Assembly: GCA_032881465.1 (NCBI GenBank) | Contig: CP126168.1 | Location: forward strand, 186,001-250,000 | Length of the DNA: 64,000 nucleotides | Reading direction: 5' to 3' | Source: Parvibaculaceae bacterium PLY_AMNH_Bact1 | Lineage (GTDB): Bacteria; Pseudomonadota; Alphaproteobacteria; Parvibaculales; Parvibaculaceae | Part shown: in pieces, positions 9,331 through 17,317 of the stretch | Numbering within the stretch: position 1 is the first letter of the stretch | Layout: each line of letters starts with the position of its first letter | Notes under the pieces: model-generated | What the model saw: only the letters and a program-made list of their open reading frames with translations | Database searches by the model: none | Told to the model about the DNA's origin: nothing | Made by a program: the position numbers and the translations under genes

Positions 9331-10067
9331 TGATTGCAAGTTTCAAAGTCATATCGGCTTTCCTCTCTTATCCGTCCAAAGAGCTGTTCGAAGCTGCCGC
9401 TGAACTATTCGATGTACTGGAAGGCGAGGGACTGTTGACGGAACCACGTCTGAAAGCGGTGCGTGGTTTTGTGGATGACCTGCTTGCCCAGGATGTCTTC
9501 GATGCACAAGAGCGCTACGTGCTCTTGTTTGATCGAACGCGCTCTCTCTCGTTGCATTTATTTGAGCATGTGCATGGGGAGGGACGTGACCGAGGCCAGG
9601 CGATGGTTGATCTCATGCAAATGTATGGAGAAGCCGGGCTTGAGATCGACGCCAAGGAACTTCCGGACTATTTGCCAATGTTTCTGGAATTTCTCTCATT
9701 GCGAGAGATAGACGAGGCACGTGACCTGTTGGGCGAACCGCTTCACATTATTTCCGGTCTCAAGGAACGGCTAAAGAAGCGGAAAAGCCCTTACAAGTCA
9801 TTGTTTGCTGCGCTTGAGTGCATCGCCAAATCCTCGGCCCGTGCGGAAGATGTGAAGGCATTCCTCTCCACACCAGAGGATGACCCAGAAGACCTGGAAG
9901 CACTTGATGCGGTTTGGAACGAGGAAGTTATCACTTTCGGTCCTGGCGCAAATAGCGACCCAAACGCCGAAGATGGCTGCCCGCAGGCAACCGAGATGCT
10001 CAATCGCATGATGCAGGAACCTGTCAAAGCACAGCCAAAGGCTGCGCATGAGCAAGTGAGGACATAA
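9330..10067 (+). CDS. narJ: Nitrate reductase assembly chaperone
   Basis: About 245 residues of the NarJ/TorD-like all-helical family, needed to insert the molybdenum cofactor and to time attachment of NarGH to NarI. Recognisable features are LSYPSKEL near the N-terminus, YVLLFDRTRSLSLHLFEHVHGEGRDRGQ split around residues 55-85, and LPDYLPMFLEFLS. The ATG at 9330 overlaps the narH stop (TGATG) and has GGAGG seven bases upstream; a GTG one codon earlier is less well spaced. It lies 3 bp before narI. Confidence 0.95.
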   Translation: MIASFKVISAFLSYPSKELFEAAAELFDVLEGEGLLTEPRLKAVRGFVDDLLAQDVFDAQERYVLLFDRTRSLSLHLFEHVHGEGRDRGQAMVDLMQMYGEAGLEIDAKELPDYLPMFLEFLSLREIDEARDLLGEPLHIISGLKERLKKRKSPYKSLFAALECIAKSSARAEDVKAFLSTPEDDPEDLEALDAVWNEEVITFGPGANSDPNAEDGCPQATEMLNRMMQEPVKAQPKAAHEQVRT

Positions 10068-10070
10068 ATC

Positions 10071-10772
10071 ATGGCTGAATTTTTCAACACGGCCATTTTC
10101 GGGATCTATCCCTATATCTGCCTGGCTGTATTGGCTATTGGAACCGTTGTTCGGTACGACCATGAACCATATTCCTGGCGATCAGGGTCCAGCCAGTTGC
10201 TTCGCCGTAAGCAACTTGTTCTGGGGTCTGTTTTCTTCCATCTGGGTGTTCTGATGATCTTTGCGGGCCATTTCGTCGGCCTGCTCACACCCATTGCGGT
10301 CTTCGATGCAATGGGCATTGCCCATGGCGACAAGCAATTGCTCGCTGTCGTGGCGGGCGGCATTGCCGGTATCATGGCGCTCTTTGGCGGAACGCTTTTA
10401 CTACATCGTCGATTGACTGATCCGCGTATTCGTTCGACATCAAGTTTCAGCGATATTGCGATCCTCCTCCTGCTTTATGTGCAGCTCCTCCTCGGCATGG
10501 CGACCATCTTTGTGTCTCTTGGTCATCTGGATGGTCATGAGATGGTGAAATTTATGAACTGGGCTCAGGGTGTTTTCACTTTTGAAGGAAATGTTGCGCG
10601 ACATGTCGCTAACGTCCACCCAATATTCAAGCTTCACATATTCCTGGGTCTTACCATCATGTTGGTGTTCCCATTCACGCGGCTTGTACACATGTTGAGT
10701 GCGCCGGTGCGCTACATGTGGCGTCCTGGTTTTCAGGTAGTGCGGTCACGGCAGGGCACGGAGGTGAAATGA
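10071..10772 (+). CDS. narI: Respiratory nitrate reductase gamma subunit (cytochrome b)
   Basis: A 233-residue, five-helix diheme membrane subunit that oxidises quinol and anchors NarGH. Histidines at 57, 67, 189 and 207 match the four haem ligands of E. coli NarI (56, 66, 187, 205) with a shift of one to two residues. The motif segments are FFHLGVLMIFAGHF and FKLHIFLGLTIML. The stop overlaps the start of the parvulin gene by four bases. Confidence 0.96.
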   Translation: MAEFFNTAIFGIYPYICLAVLAIGTVVRYDHEPYSWRSGSSQLLRRKQLVLGSVFFHLGVLMIFAGHFVGLLTPIAVFDAMGIAHGDKQLLAVVAGGIAGIMALFGGTLLLHRRLTDPRIRSTSSFSDIAILLLLYVQLLLGMATIFVSLGHLDGHEMVKFMNWAQGVFTFEGNVARHVANVHPIFKLHIFLGLTIMLVFPFTRLVHMLSAPVRYMWRPGFQVVRSRQGTEVK

Positions 10773-11569
10773 CCATGGACATGATCAGCATCAATGGTGT
10801 TGAAATTCCCTCTTCTGTGATTTCCGAGGAGGTGCAGTACCATCCCGCCGCTTCGCCGGACGCGGCAACAGGTGAAGCAGCACAAGCATTGGCGATCCGC
10901 GAACTATTCCTTCAGGAAGCAAAGAGACTCGATCTTAAGGCGGAACCTGAGGTCGATGAGGAGGGGCGGTCGGAGACAGAAGATGATGCCCTTATTCGCG
11001 TGCTGCTTGAAACAGAAATTGAAGTGGCGCTGGCGGATATGGCGACCTGCGAGCGGTATTTTGAGAACAATCGAAAGCGGTTCCACACAGCGGATATATA
11101 TGAAGCCTGCCACATACTTCTTTCTGCATCGCCAGAAGATAAGGATGGCTATGGCCTGGCGGAGGCGAAGGCAAAAGACCTCATAAAGCAGCTGAGCGAA
11201 AATCATTCGCTGTTCGCCAAACTCGCGTCAAAACATTCTGATTGTCCCTCAGCAGAAGTTGGCGGAAATCTAGGCCAACTCAGCCGTGGGCAAACAGTAC
11301 CTGAGTTTGAGACGTTTCTTTTTGAGCTCGAAGAGGGACAGCTTTGCCCTGTCCCCATAAAGTCGCGATATGGTGTTCATGTTCTCAAGCTTGACCGCAA
11401 GATCGAGGGGCTAGCACTTCCCTTCGAGGCAGTTCAGGAGAAGATTTCTGAATATCTGGAAGAAGCGAGTTGGCGGACAGCGATCGCGCAATATGTGCGT
11501 GTGCTTGCAGGTCAGGCCGATGTCAAAGGCATTGATCTCGGGGCGGTTGGAACACCGCTTGTTCAATAG
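10769..11569 (+). CDS. Parvulin-type peptidyl-prolyl isomerase of the nar operon
   Basis: A 266-residue protein with a central PpiC/parvulin domain (about residues 105-215: CHILLSASPE, FAKLASKHSDCPS, GGNLGQLSRGQTVPEFE, SRYGVHVLKLD) and a flanking helical N-terminus like NifM/SurA-type folding helpers. No signal peptide is visible, so it is probably cytoplasmic. A PpiC gene at this place is known in Pseudomonas nar operons, where a role in nitrate reductase maturation is presumed but unproven. The ATG at 10769 overlaps the narI stop (ATGA) and has GGAGG four bases before it; an upstream in-frame ATG inside narI is less likely. Confidence 0.88.
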   Translation: MTMDMISINGVEIPSSVISEEVQYHPAASPDAATGEAAQALAIRELFLQEAKRLDLKAEPEVDEEGRSETEDDALIRVLLETEIEVALADMATCERYFENNRKRFHTADIYEACHILLSASPEDKDGYGLAEAKAKDLIKQLSENHSLFAKLASKHSDCPSAEVGGNLGQLSRGQTVPEFETFLFELEEGQLCPVPIKSRYGVHVLKLDRKIEGLALPFEAVQEKISEYLEEASWRTAIAQYVRVLAGQADVKGIDLGAVGTPLVQ

Positions 11570-11584
11570 GTTTCGTGGAGTTCT

Positions 11585-12754
11585 CTAAACATCCCGCGGT
11601 TTTAAGACCAGGGGGCCGAACTGAACCGCAAAGATCAGAAACCCACTGCTCCACGCAATACCGCTGACAGCGACCAGCGGCACATAGAGAGAAGGTGCCC
11701 AGGGAGCTGCCGCCCGTAGAAGCGCACTACTGGCAATGAGTAGAAGAGCTATTGCGATGGCAGGGCTTGCGGTGAGTGGACGCCCAGAGTGCCCTAACAG
11801 GGCTCGTGTCATGACAACGAATGTCATGAGGCCGATTGTGCCGGTGGTCAACAGATGTAAGCCACTTGATGGGGGGATGAGGCTTGGTTGCCATATGCCG
11901 GACCCAATGGCCAGCAGGCTGATGCCCAAGAACGCATAACTGACATGTAGGAAAGCGATGAGGGGCTCGCGCAGCGTTCGGTGGCCTGACCATCTACTAA
12001 CACGCAGAAGGAGCAAAGTTCCCGCCAGCATAAGCGCGACGATGGTGGCCAGCGAATAGGGAAAGAATGTCCAGGAGAGGGCAGAGAGACCGGTCATCAG
12101 CAAGGCGGCTTTATCCAGGGCCCCCATATCAGGTATGGAAACTCGCTGCCCTTGCGCTTTTAGCCAGTTACCGGTGAAGGTTGGGGTTATGCGTCCACCG
12201 ATCAGGGCGATCAACAGCCCAATCGTACCTAGAGCCAACCGGCTCCACAGATCATTTACAAAAATGTCCGATAGGTCCAACCAGGAGAATAGGTTCGCGA
12301 CCCCAAAGACAGAGACAGCGACAACCACAATGAAGTTCCGCTTATTGCCACCAGCGATGACTTCGCGTCCGAATAAGAAAACGAAAAAGGGGATAAAGGC
12401 TAAATCAATTACGGCTACCGGCAGTAGCGATATCTCGCCCGTCAGCGCGAGGGCCATGCCAATGCGCCCGGCAAGCCATGTTGTGAAAAGTAGGATCAGC
12501 GGCCTTCCGGATACTGGTGGACGGCCTGTCCAGTTGGCTACAGCGGTCAGCGTAAATCCGGCAACTACCGCAGACAGATAGCCAAAAGCCATTTCATGCA
12601 TGTGCCATCTGAGCGCATCTATTGATCCTTTTGTGGCCAGCGCGCCAGAATACTCACCAATCCATACGAGAATACTCAAAGCGGCAAATGCAGCTGCGCT
12701 GACAAAGAAGGGGCGAAATCCGTAGCTAAAGAAGGTTTGTATTTTGGAGGGCAT
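11585..12754 (-). CDS. nnrS: NnrS family haem-copper membrane protein
   Basis: A 389-residue polytopic membrane protein with about twelve helices and the family opening FFSYGFRPFFVSAAAFA. Conserved histidine-containing stretches (RWHMHEMAFGYLSAVVAGF, LLTTGTIGLMTFVVMTRALLGHSGR) probably bind haem. NnrS proteins accompany denitrification genes and protect against NO-derived stress, notably dinitrosyl-iron complexes; the mechanism is unresolved. It is convergent with the nar operon and follows mobB by 2 bp. No NO reductase or nitrite reductase gene is in the window. Confidence 0.92.
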   Translation of the reverse strand: MPSKIQTFFSYGFRPFFVSAAAFAALSILVWIGEYSGALATKGSIDALRWHMHEMAFGYLSAVVAGFTLTAVANWTGRPPVSGRPLILLFTTWLAGRIGMALALTGEISLLPVAVIDLAFIPFFVFLFGREVIAGGNKRNFIVVVAVSVFGVANLFSWLDLSDIFVNDLWSRLALGTIGLLIALIGGRITPTFTGNWLKAQGQRVSIPDMGALDKAALLMTGLSALSWTFFPYSLATIVALMLAGTLLLLRVSRWSGHRTLREPLIAFLHVSYAFLGISLLAIGSGIWQPSLIPPSSGLHLLTTGTIGLMTFVVMTRALLGHSGRPLTASPAIAIALLLIASSALLRAAAPWAPSLYVPLVAVSGIAWSSGFLIFAVQFGPLVLKPRDV

Positions 12755-12756
12755 CT

Positions 12757-13287
12757 CTAGGCCTTGTCCGTGTTGAGCCCGGTTTCCTGCAAGATAAATT
12801 CGGCAATCAATTCAACATCTTCAATGTTGAATTGAGAGTGTGTCCCAATGTTTCGCTCCCGATCAGTCGCGATGGCTCTGACACTGGAATCGGTCAAGGC
12901 AACAGGTTCATCTGTAGGATCGCCACGAATAACCTCAATTTTTGGGTGGGGGTGGCGCTTGAAACCTTCAACCAAAACGAGGTCGCACGGGTCGACCCAT
13001 GACAATGTCTCCTCCAGTGATGGTACTATTGGTTCTCTGTTTTCCTGCAGCATGGCAATGCGCTTGTCTGAAGCGATAACAACCTGTGAGGCGCCTGCTT
13101 CACGGTGCAAGTAACTGTCTTTTCCTGGGTGGTCGATGTCAAAATCATGGTGAGCATGTTTGACCGTTGAGACGCTTAGCCCATGGGCGACAAAATGGTC
13201 GATCAATCGTACAACGAGCGTCGTCTTACCTGCATTTTTCCAGCCGATAATGCCAAAAATCTTTTGGGGAGCTTCTGCGTCTGCCAT
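12757..13287 (-). CDS. mobB: Molybdopterin-guanine dinucleotide biosynthesis adaptor MobB
   Basis: A 176-residue P-loop GTP-binding protein with Walker A GWKNAGKTT near residue 15, TVKHAHHDFDIDHPGKDS (switch region) and DLVLVEGFKRHPHPKIEV. All are MobB hallmarks. It assists MobA in converting molybdopterin to the guanine dinucleotide form used by NarG. Start codon ATG has GAGGT about eight bases upstream. It leads the two-gene unit mobB-nnrS beside the nitrate reductase operon, which links cofactor supply to its main client. Confidence 0.93.
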   Translation of the reverse strand: MADAEAPQKIFGIIGWKNAGKTTLVVRLIDHFVAHGLSVSTVKHAHHDFDIDHPGKDSYLHREAGASQVVIASDKRIAMLQENREPIVPSLEETLSWVDPCDLVLVEGFKRHPHPKIEVIRGDPTDEPVALTDSSVRAIATDRERNIGTHSQFNIEDVELIAEFILQETGLNTDKA

Positions 13288-13748
13288 CGATTTTTACCTC
13301 GATGCTCAATTGGTGTCAGCGGAATTGCCAGTCGGAAGCGAAGATGTATCCTGCCCGTCGGGTGACGAGGTCATGAAAGTTTAGCGCTGATGGGTGCTTT
13401 ATGCATGTGGCATCCAGTCGTGGTGCTATTTGTCGCAGCTAAGGACTGTCGGGCTTAGTTGATAGCGTCTCGGATGCCGAACGAGTGCAAATTTTCGATG
13501 GCACGTAGGCATATGATGAACTAAGCACCACGCTGAAAGTCCTGTGCCTGCAAAGCAGGAGTCTGAAGGGCGTCGTGTCAGAGCAACGAAACCAACAGGA
13601 ACTCAACGGCGCATCTCAAGAATGCTAGTTGCGCGAAGGTAAGCAGAGCTCTGCCAGAGGGCCTATGGCGATCTCTAGGAATAAGTAAGGGAAGCTGGAA
13701 CATCAGCGTCCCAGGGGGCCAGAGATTTTGAGGTCTCCGGAGTTAGAC

Positions 13749-13768
13749 ATTAAGGCTGTAGCCTTAAT
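13749..13768. repeat. Inverted repeat with 9-bp perfect arms
   Basis: ATTAAGGCT-GT-AGCCTTAAT is a near-continuous palindrome. It can form a tight stem but has no following T-run, so a terminator is not supported. Confidence 0.5.
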
Positions 13769-13790
13769 TGCACACTTCCAAACCTTATGA

Positions 13791-13814
13791 ATAGAGAAAT
13801 ATATATTTCTCTAT
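13791..13814. repeat. 24-bp perfect palindrome
   Basis: ATAGAGAAATAT and ATATTTCTCTAT are exact reverse complements with no spacer. The palindrome is AT-rich and lies in a gene-poor scar region, 23 bp downstream of another inverted repeat. It could be a protein-binding site or the end of a lost mobile element. Confidence 0.6.
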
Positions 13815-14152
13815 AACACATTGATCCAATTATCCTTTTTTGATTGGAGTGTGACGGTTTCATATTGAAGTCATCACTTTATATATCTAGCGTTTTGGTT
13901 AACGAGTCATCAGTCGAGTTCTTGTGAGCAATGCAAAGCGATGCATCCAGCAGACAAGTGTTGAGTGATGTTGACGTAGGTGGCGGAGGAAGCGAAGATG
14001 TTTTGGAAGAACTGGAAGTCGTCTGAAATCTCTCTGAATTCAAGTGTGACAGTTGAATATTCTGTGCACGAAAGTCGTTAAGTGAAGAAAGCTCCGCCAA
14101 CGGAGAAAATCCATGGTGGACCAAGCCATGGACCGACATCTCGCAGTTACTT

Positions 14153-15133
14153 TTGTCCTTTCAGCTAAATGGTGGTCAAGAACAACAAGAGGCAGCTGGT
14201 GTACCTCAAGCGATACCTGCCGCAAGCCTCGGCTTCCAGACCCTCATGATGGTCAACACATCTCCAATAGCGGTTGGTGACAATGCGGGTACATCGGTTA
14301 TCGATCTTGGAGATCTTGATGGGACGGATGGCTTTTCGATTGAGGGTGTTGCTTCTGATGACTATTCCGGAGGTTCCGTTTCGTCTGCGGGAGATGTAAA
14401 CGGCGACGGTTTTGATGATCTGATCATTGGTGCGACCGGTGTAGACGAGAACGGATCTGGCGCGGGTGCGGCCTATATTGTGTTTGGCAAGGCCAGCGGA
14501 TTTGGAGCGAACTTGGGGTTAGCCGGTCTGGATGGGACGAACGGGTTCCGTCTGGAAGGTGTTGCTGCGGGTGACTGGGCCGGTATGTCGGTGTCAGGTG
14601 CTGGTGATGTGAACGGCGACGGCTTTGATGACGTGATTGTCGGTGGCTACCACGCTGATCCTAACGGTGTTGATTCTGGATCAAGCTATGTGGTGTTCGG
14701 GAAGGCTGGTGGATTTGCTGCGAGCACGAACCTGAGCACATTAGACGGAACGAACGGGTTCCGGCTGGATGGTGTGGCTGCGAGTGACCTCGCTGGTGGC
14801 GTATCTAATGTCGGTGACGTCAATGGAGATGGCTTTGACGATGTGATCATCGGCGCCCGCTACGCTGACCATGGTGGTAGTAATTCGGGCTCGGCCTATA
14901 TTGTGTTTGGCAAGGCTGGTGGGTTCTCTGCGACGATGGATCTGAGCACGCTGAATGGCACAAATGGCTTTCGGCTGGATGGAGAAGCTAGCAAAGATGC
15001 GATTGGTACAAGCCTTTTAAACGCCGGTGTTGGCGACATTAATGGAGATGGTTTTGACGATGTGATCGTCGGGGCTTTTGGGGCCGATATCAACGACTCC
15101 AATTCAGGTAGCGCTTATGTTGTGTTCGGCTAG
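14153..15133 (+). pseudogene. Truncated FG-GAP/integrin-alpha-type repeat protein
   Basis: A run of about four 70-residue repeats, each with the calcium-binding GDVNGDGFDDxIIG core and a SGSAYxVFGKAxGF ending. These beta-propeller units occur in large secreted RTX/adhesin-like proteins exported by type I systems. The frame stops at TAG (15131-15133), exactly where other repeats have the AAG lysine of VFGKA. Past the stop the same frame continues into a fifth repeat (ASGFSANMNLSTLDGTN) before sliding into ABC-transporter sequence. The apparent TTG start has no good ribosome-binding site and the N-terminus is unclear. With no C-terminal secretion signal this is best called a broken remnant. Confidence 0.8.
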
Positions 15134-15184
15134 GCGAGTGGGTTCTCTGCGAACATGAACCTCAGCACGCTGGATGGAACCAAC
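14315..15184 (+). repeat. Tandem 210-219-bp coding repeats (FG-GAP units)
   Basis: Unit starts (CTG GAT/AAT GGx ACx AAC/GAT, encoding L-D/N-G-T-N/D) fall at 14315, 14528, 14741, 14951 and 15170, giving spacings of 213, 213, 210 and 219 bp. The last unit is cut after five codons. Near-identical DNA between units makes the tract prone to recombination and collapse in assembly. Confidence 0.85.
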
Positions 15185-15740
15185 GTCTGGTGAAGTCCGT
15201 ATGGACGGCGCGACATTCGACCAATGGGAGAAAGGGGACCTTGGGCGGTGGATCGGCTATCTCCCGCAGGATGTTGAGCTGTTCTCGGGCACCGTCAAAG
15301 AAAACATTGGACGATTCCAGAGAAATGTTGATGACGCGGAGGTCGTCAATGCGGCAATGGTGGCCGGTGTCCATGAGATGATACTGAAGCTGCCAGAGGG
15401 ATATGAAACTCAGATCGGAGAAGACGGCGCCGTTCTCTCAGGTGGGCAGCGACAGCGCATTGGTCTAGCGCGCGCCTTTTTTGGGAACCCCAAATTGATT
15501 GTTTTGGATGAGCCGAATGCCAATTTGGATAATGAGGGTGATCTCGCCCTGACCAAGGCTATTGAGCATGCCAAGTCTAACGGCCAGACAATTTTTGTGA
15601 TGGCGCATCGGCCCAGCGCGATTGTAGCGGTCGATTTGATATTGATGATGCGTGAAGGTCGGCAAGTGGCCTTCGGTTCCAAGGATGATGTGCTAAAAAA
15701 TGTTACTGAGAATAAGCGATCTGTGGCGGCGGCTCAGTGA
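15174..15740 (+). pseudogene. 3' remnant of a type I secretion ABC transporter ATPase (PrtD/HlyB-like)
   Basis: The 188-residue frame holds only the distal nucleotide-binding domain: Q-loop region IGYLPQDVELFSGTVKENI, signature LSGGQRQRIGLARA, Walker B LIVLDEPNANLD and the H-loop VMAHRPS. The membrane domain and the Walker A loop, about 390 residues in full-length relatives of some 570-590, are missing. Homology starts at PTSGEVRMDG, within a few bases of the fifth FG-GAP unit (LDGTN), and GGAACCAACG can be read as part of either gene. This points to a deletion fusing an adhesin gene to its exporter. The remnant cannot bind ATP normally. It overlaps the HlyD gene by 41 bp. Confidence 0.85.
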
Positions 15741-17061
15741 GGTCGTCGCAGGTGCCTTTGGCCCTCGAGACGGCGATGCAAACGAGTATCGACAAGCACT
15801 TCTCTGGGGGTATGCCGTTGCGGCGATTTTCAGCATTGCTTTTTTCGGTTGGGCATTCTTCACGGTGATTTCTGGTGCGGTTGTCGCACCGGGCTCTATT
15901 GTGATTCAGGGGCAGGTCAAGACCGTACAGAACCTTGATGGCGGTATCGTCGCTGAGATCGCCGTCAAAGAAGGCCAGAATGTTGCCAAGGGTGATTTAC
16001 TGCTACGTCTAGACAGCTCTCTCCTCATGGCCAATCGCGCAATTGTGGAAGGCAGGCTTGCGGAAGCGATTGCATTGCAGACCCGATTGCTTGCCGAGCG
16101 TGACAGTGTTGAGGTGCTTAGCAAGCCGGCATTGTTACCGATATTGGTGAATGCATCCAGTATCGATCAGGCAATAAGGACGCAGACGGAAATTCTCGAA
16201 GCACGCTCTTTAACAAGGGAAGGGCAGACCAATCAGTTGACCGAACGCATCCATCAGTTCGAGGAAGAGATTGTTGGTGCTCAGGGTTTGCAAATTGCGA
16301 GGCGCGAACAACTTGCTCTAATTTCTAAGGAGCTGGGAGGTGTAAAAGAACTCTATGACCAAGGACATGCGCCTCTCACGCGAGTCTTGGCACTAGAGCG
16401 AGAGAGCGCAAACCTTAAAGGCCAGATCTCAGAGATGAGTGGGAGTATCGCTAGACTCCGTAGCTCGATTGGCGAAACACGGCTGCAGCTGTTGCAGATC
16501 AACAAGGACTTTCGAGAGCAAGTTCTCACTGAGTTGCGGGATGCCTCTGCACAGGTGGAAGAGCTAAGAGAGCAGCATCTTTCACTTCTTGAGCAAGTCG
16601 AGAGGACCGAAATTCGTTCTCCGGTGGAAGGGGTTGTACATGAACTCGCTATGCACACTCTGGGAGGCGTGGTCAGGCCTGCCGAACCGATCCTTAAGAT
16701 TGTCCCAGCGGAGAAACACTTGATTATCAATGTTCGTGTGGAGCCGCTGCATATTGACCAGATCTACGCCGGCCAATCCGCTTTTGTGAAACTAACCGCC
16801 TTCAATAGTCGTTCTGTTCCTGATTTGGAATGCAATGTTACAACGGTATCTCCAGACCTGGTGACAGACGAACGTTCCGGTATGGCTTGGTACGAGGCGA
16901 ATTTGGAATTGGCTCCAAACGAAGCCGAAAAGCTGGGCGGCTTGTCACTCGTCTCAGGCATGCCAGCCGAAGCATTCATTCGTACGACGGATAGAACCGT
17001 GATGGGCTATTTGCTGAAGCCGCTAAGTGATCAGATCTTCCGTGCATTTCGTGAAGAGTGA
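15700..17061 (+). CDS. HlyD-family type I secretion membrane fusion protein
   Basis: A 453-residue periplasmic adaptor: a short cytoplasmic N-terminus, one membrane helix (about residues 34-58, GYAVAAIFSIAFFGWAFF), a lipoyl half-motif (VKTVQNLDGGIVAEIAVKEG), a long coiled coil (about 110-300), then the returning lipoyl/beta-barrel part (RSPVEGVVHELAMHTLGGVV). It would bridge the ABC exporter to a TolC-like channel. It appears intact although its partner ABC gene is broken and no TolC gene is nearby, so it is probably an orphan unless another exporter exists. The start overlaps the ABC remnant. Confidence 0.88.
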   Translation: MLLRISDLWRRLSEVVAGAFGPRDGDANEYRQALLWGYAVAAIFSIAFFGWAFFTVISGAVVAPGSIVIQGQVKTVQNLDGGIVAEIAVKEGQNVAKGDLLLRLDSSLLMANRAIVEGRLAEAIALQTRLLAERDSVEVLSKPALLPILVNASSIDQAIRTQTEILEARSLTREGQTNQLTERIHQFEEEIVGAQGLQIARREQLALISKELGGVKELYDQGHAPLTRVLALERESANLKGQISEMSGSIARLRSSIGETRLQLLQINKDFREQVLTELRDASAQVEELREQHLSLLEQVERTEIRSPVEGVVHELAMHTLGGVVRPAEPILKIVPAEKHLIINVRVEPLHIDQIYAGQSAFVKLTAFNSRSVPDLECNVTTVSPDLVTDERSGMAWYEANLELAPNEAEKLGGLSLVSGMPAEAFIRTTDRTVMGYLLKPLSDQIFRAFREE

Positions 17062-17317
17062 TGCCGTCATGTTTACTGAAAAACAGACATCAAGGCGGTA
17101 GAGTAAATGGTCAAACTCATCCTGGCGGGTCGCGGGGCCTCTCATTCCTCAGAAATTTGTGAAATTCCTTTGCGCTCGCGGGCGCCGCTGACGATGCTCG
17201 GGGCATCCCGCAACAGAAGACTTAATGTGCATCTGATGGTCGCTCAGGGGAAGGTGACTTGTTCTGCCTCGCAATAACCGATACTTCTTTCCGGCAAAAC
17301 AATCTTGAGGACTACCC

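Larger units (their letters stand above)
13288..14152. other. Gene-poor gap with possible structured RNA or decayed element
   Basis: No convincing gene is seen in this stretch. From about 13535 to 13740 the sequence is rich in short complementary runs (AGTCCTGTGCCTGCAAAGCAGGAG, GCAGAGCTCTGC, CCAGGGGGCC) and resembles structured RNA. A remnant of a group II intron leader was considered but lacks a domain V or reverse transcriptase. A 31-codon frame at 13931-14026 (MQSDASSRQVLSDVDVGGGG, ending ELEVV) could be the decayed N-terminus of the FG-GAP gene downstream. Two palindromes are listed separately. Confidence 0.35.

Noticed and set aside
13535-13740. Group II intron leader or retron RNA
   Set aside because: Some short motifs recall intron domain I, but no domain V, boundary sequence or reverse transcriptase is present; kept only as an unassigned region.
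14315-15184. CRISPR-like or non-coding tandem repeat array
   Set aside because: The unit of about 210 bp is coding, keeps frame and encodes FG-GAP repeats; there are no short direct repeats with spacers.
17107-17277. 56-codon plus-strand frame between hlyD and the nitroreductase
   Set aside because: There is no ribosome-binding site, domain or protein-like composition; treated as intergenic.
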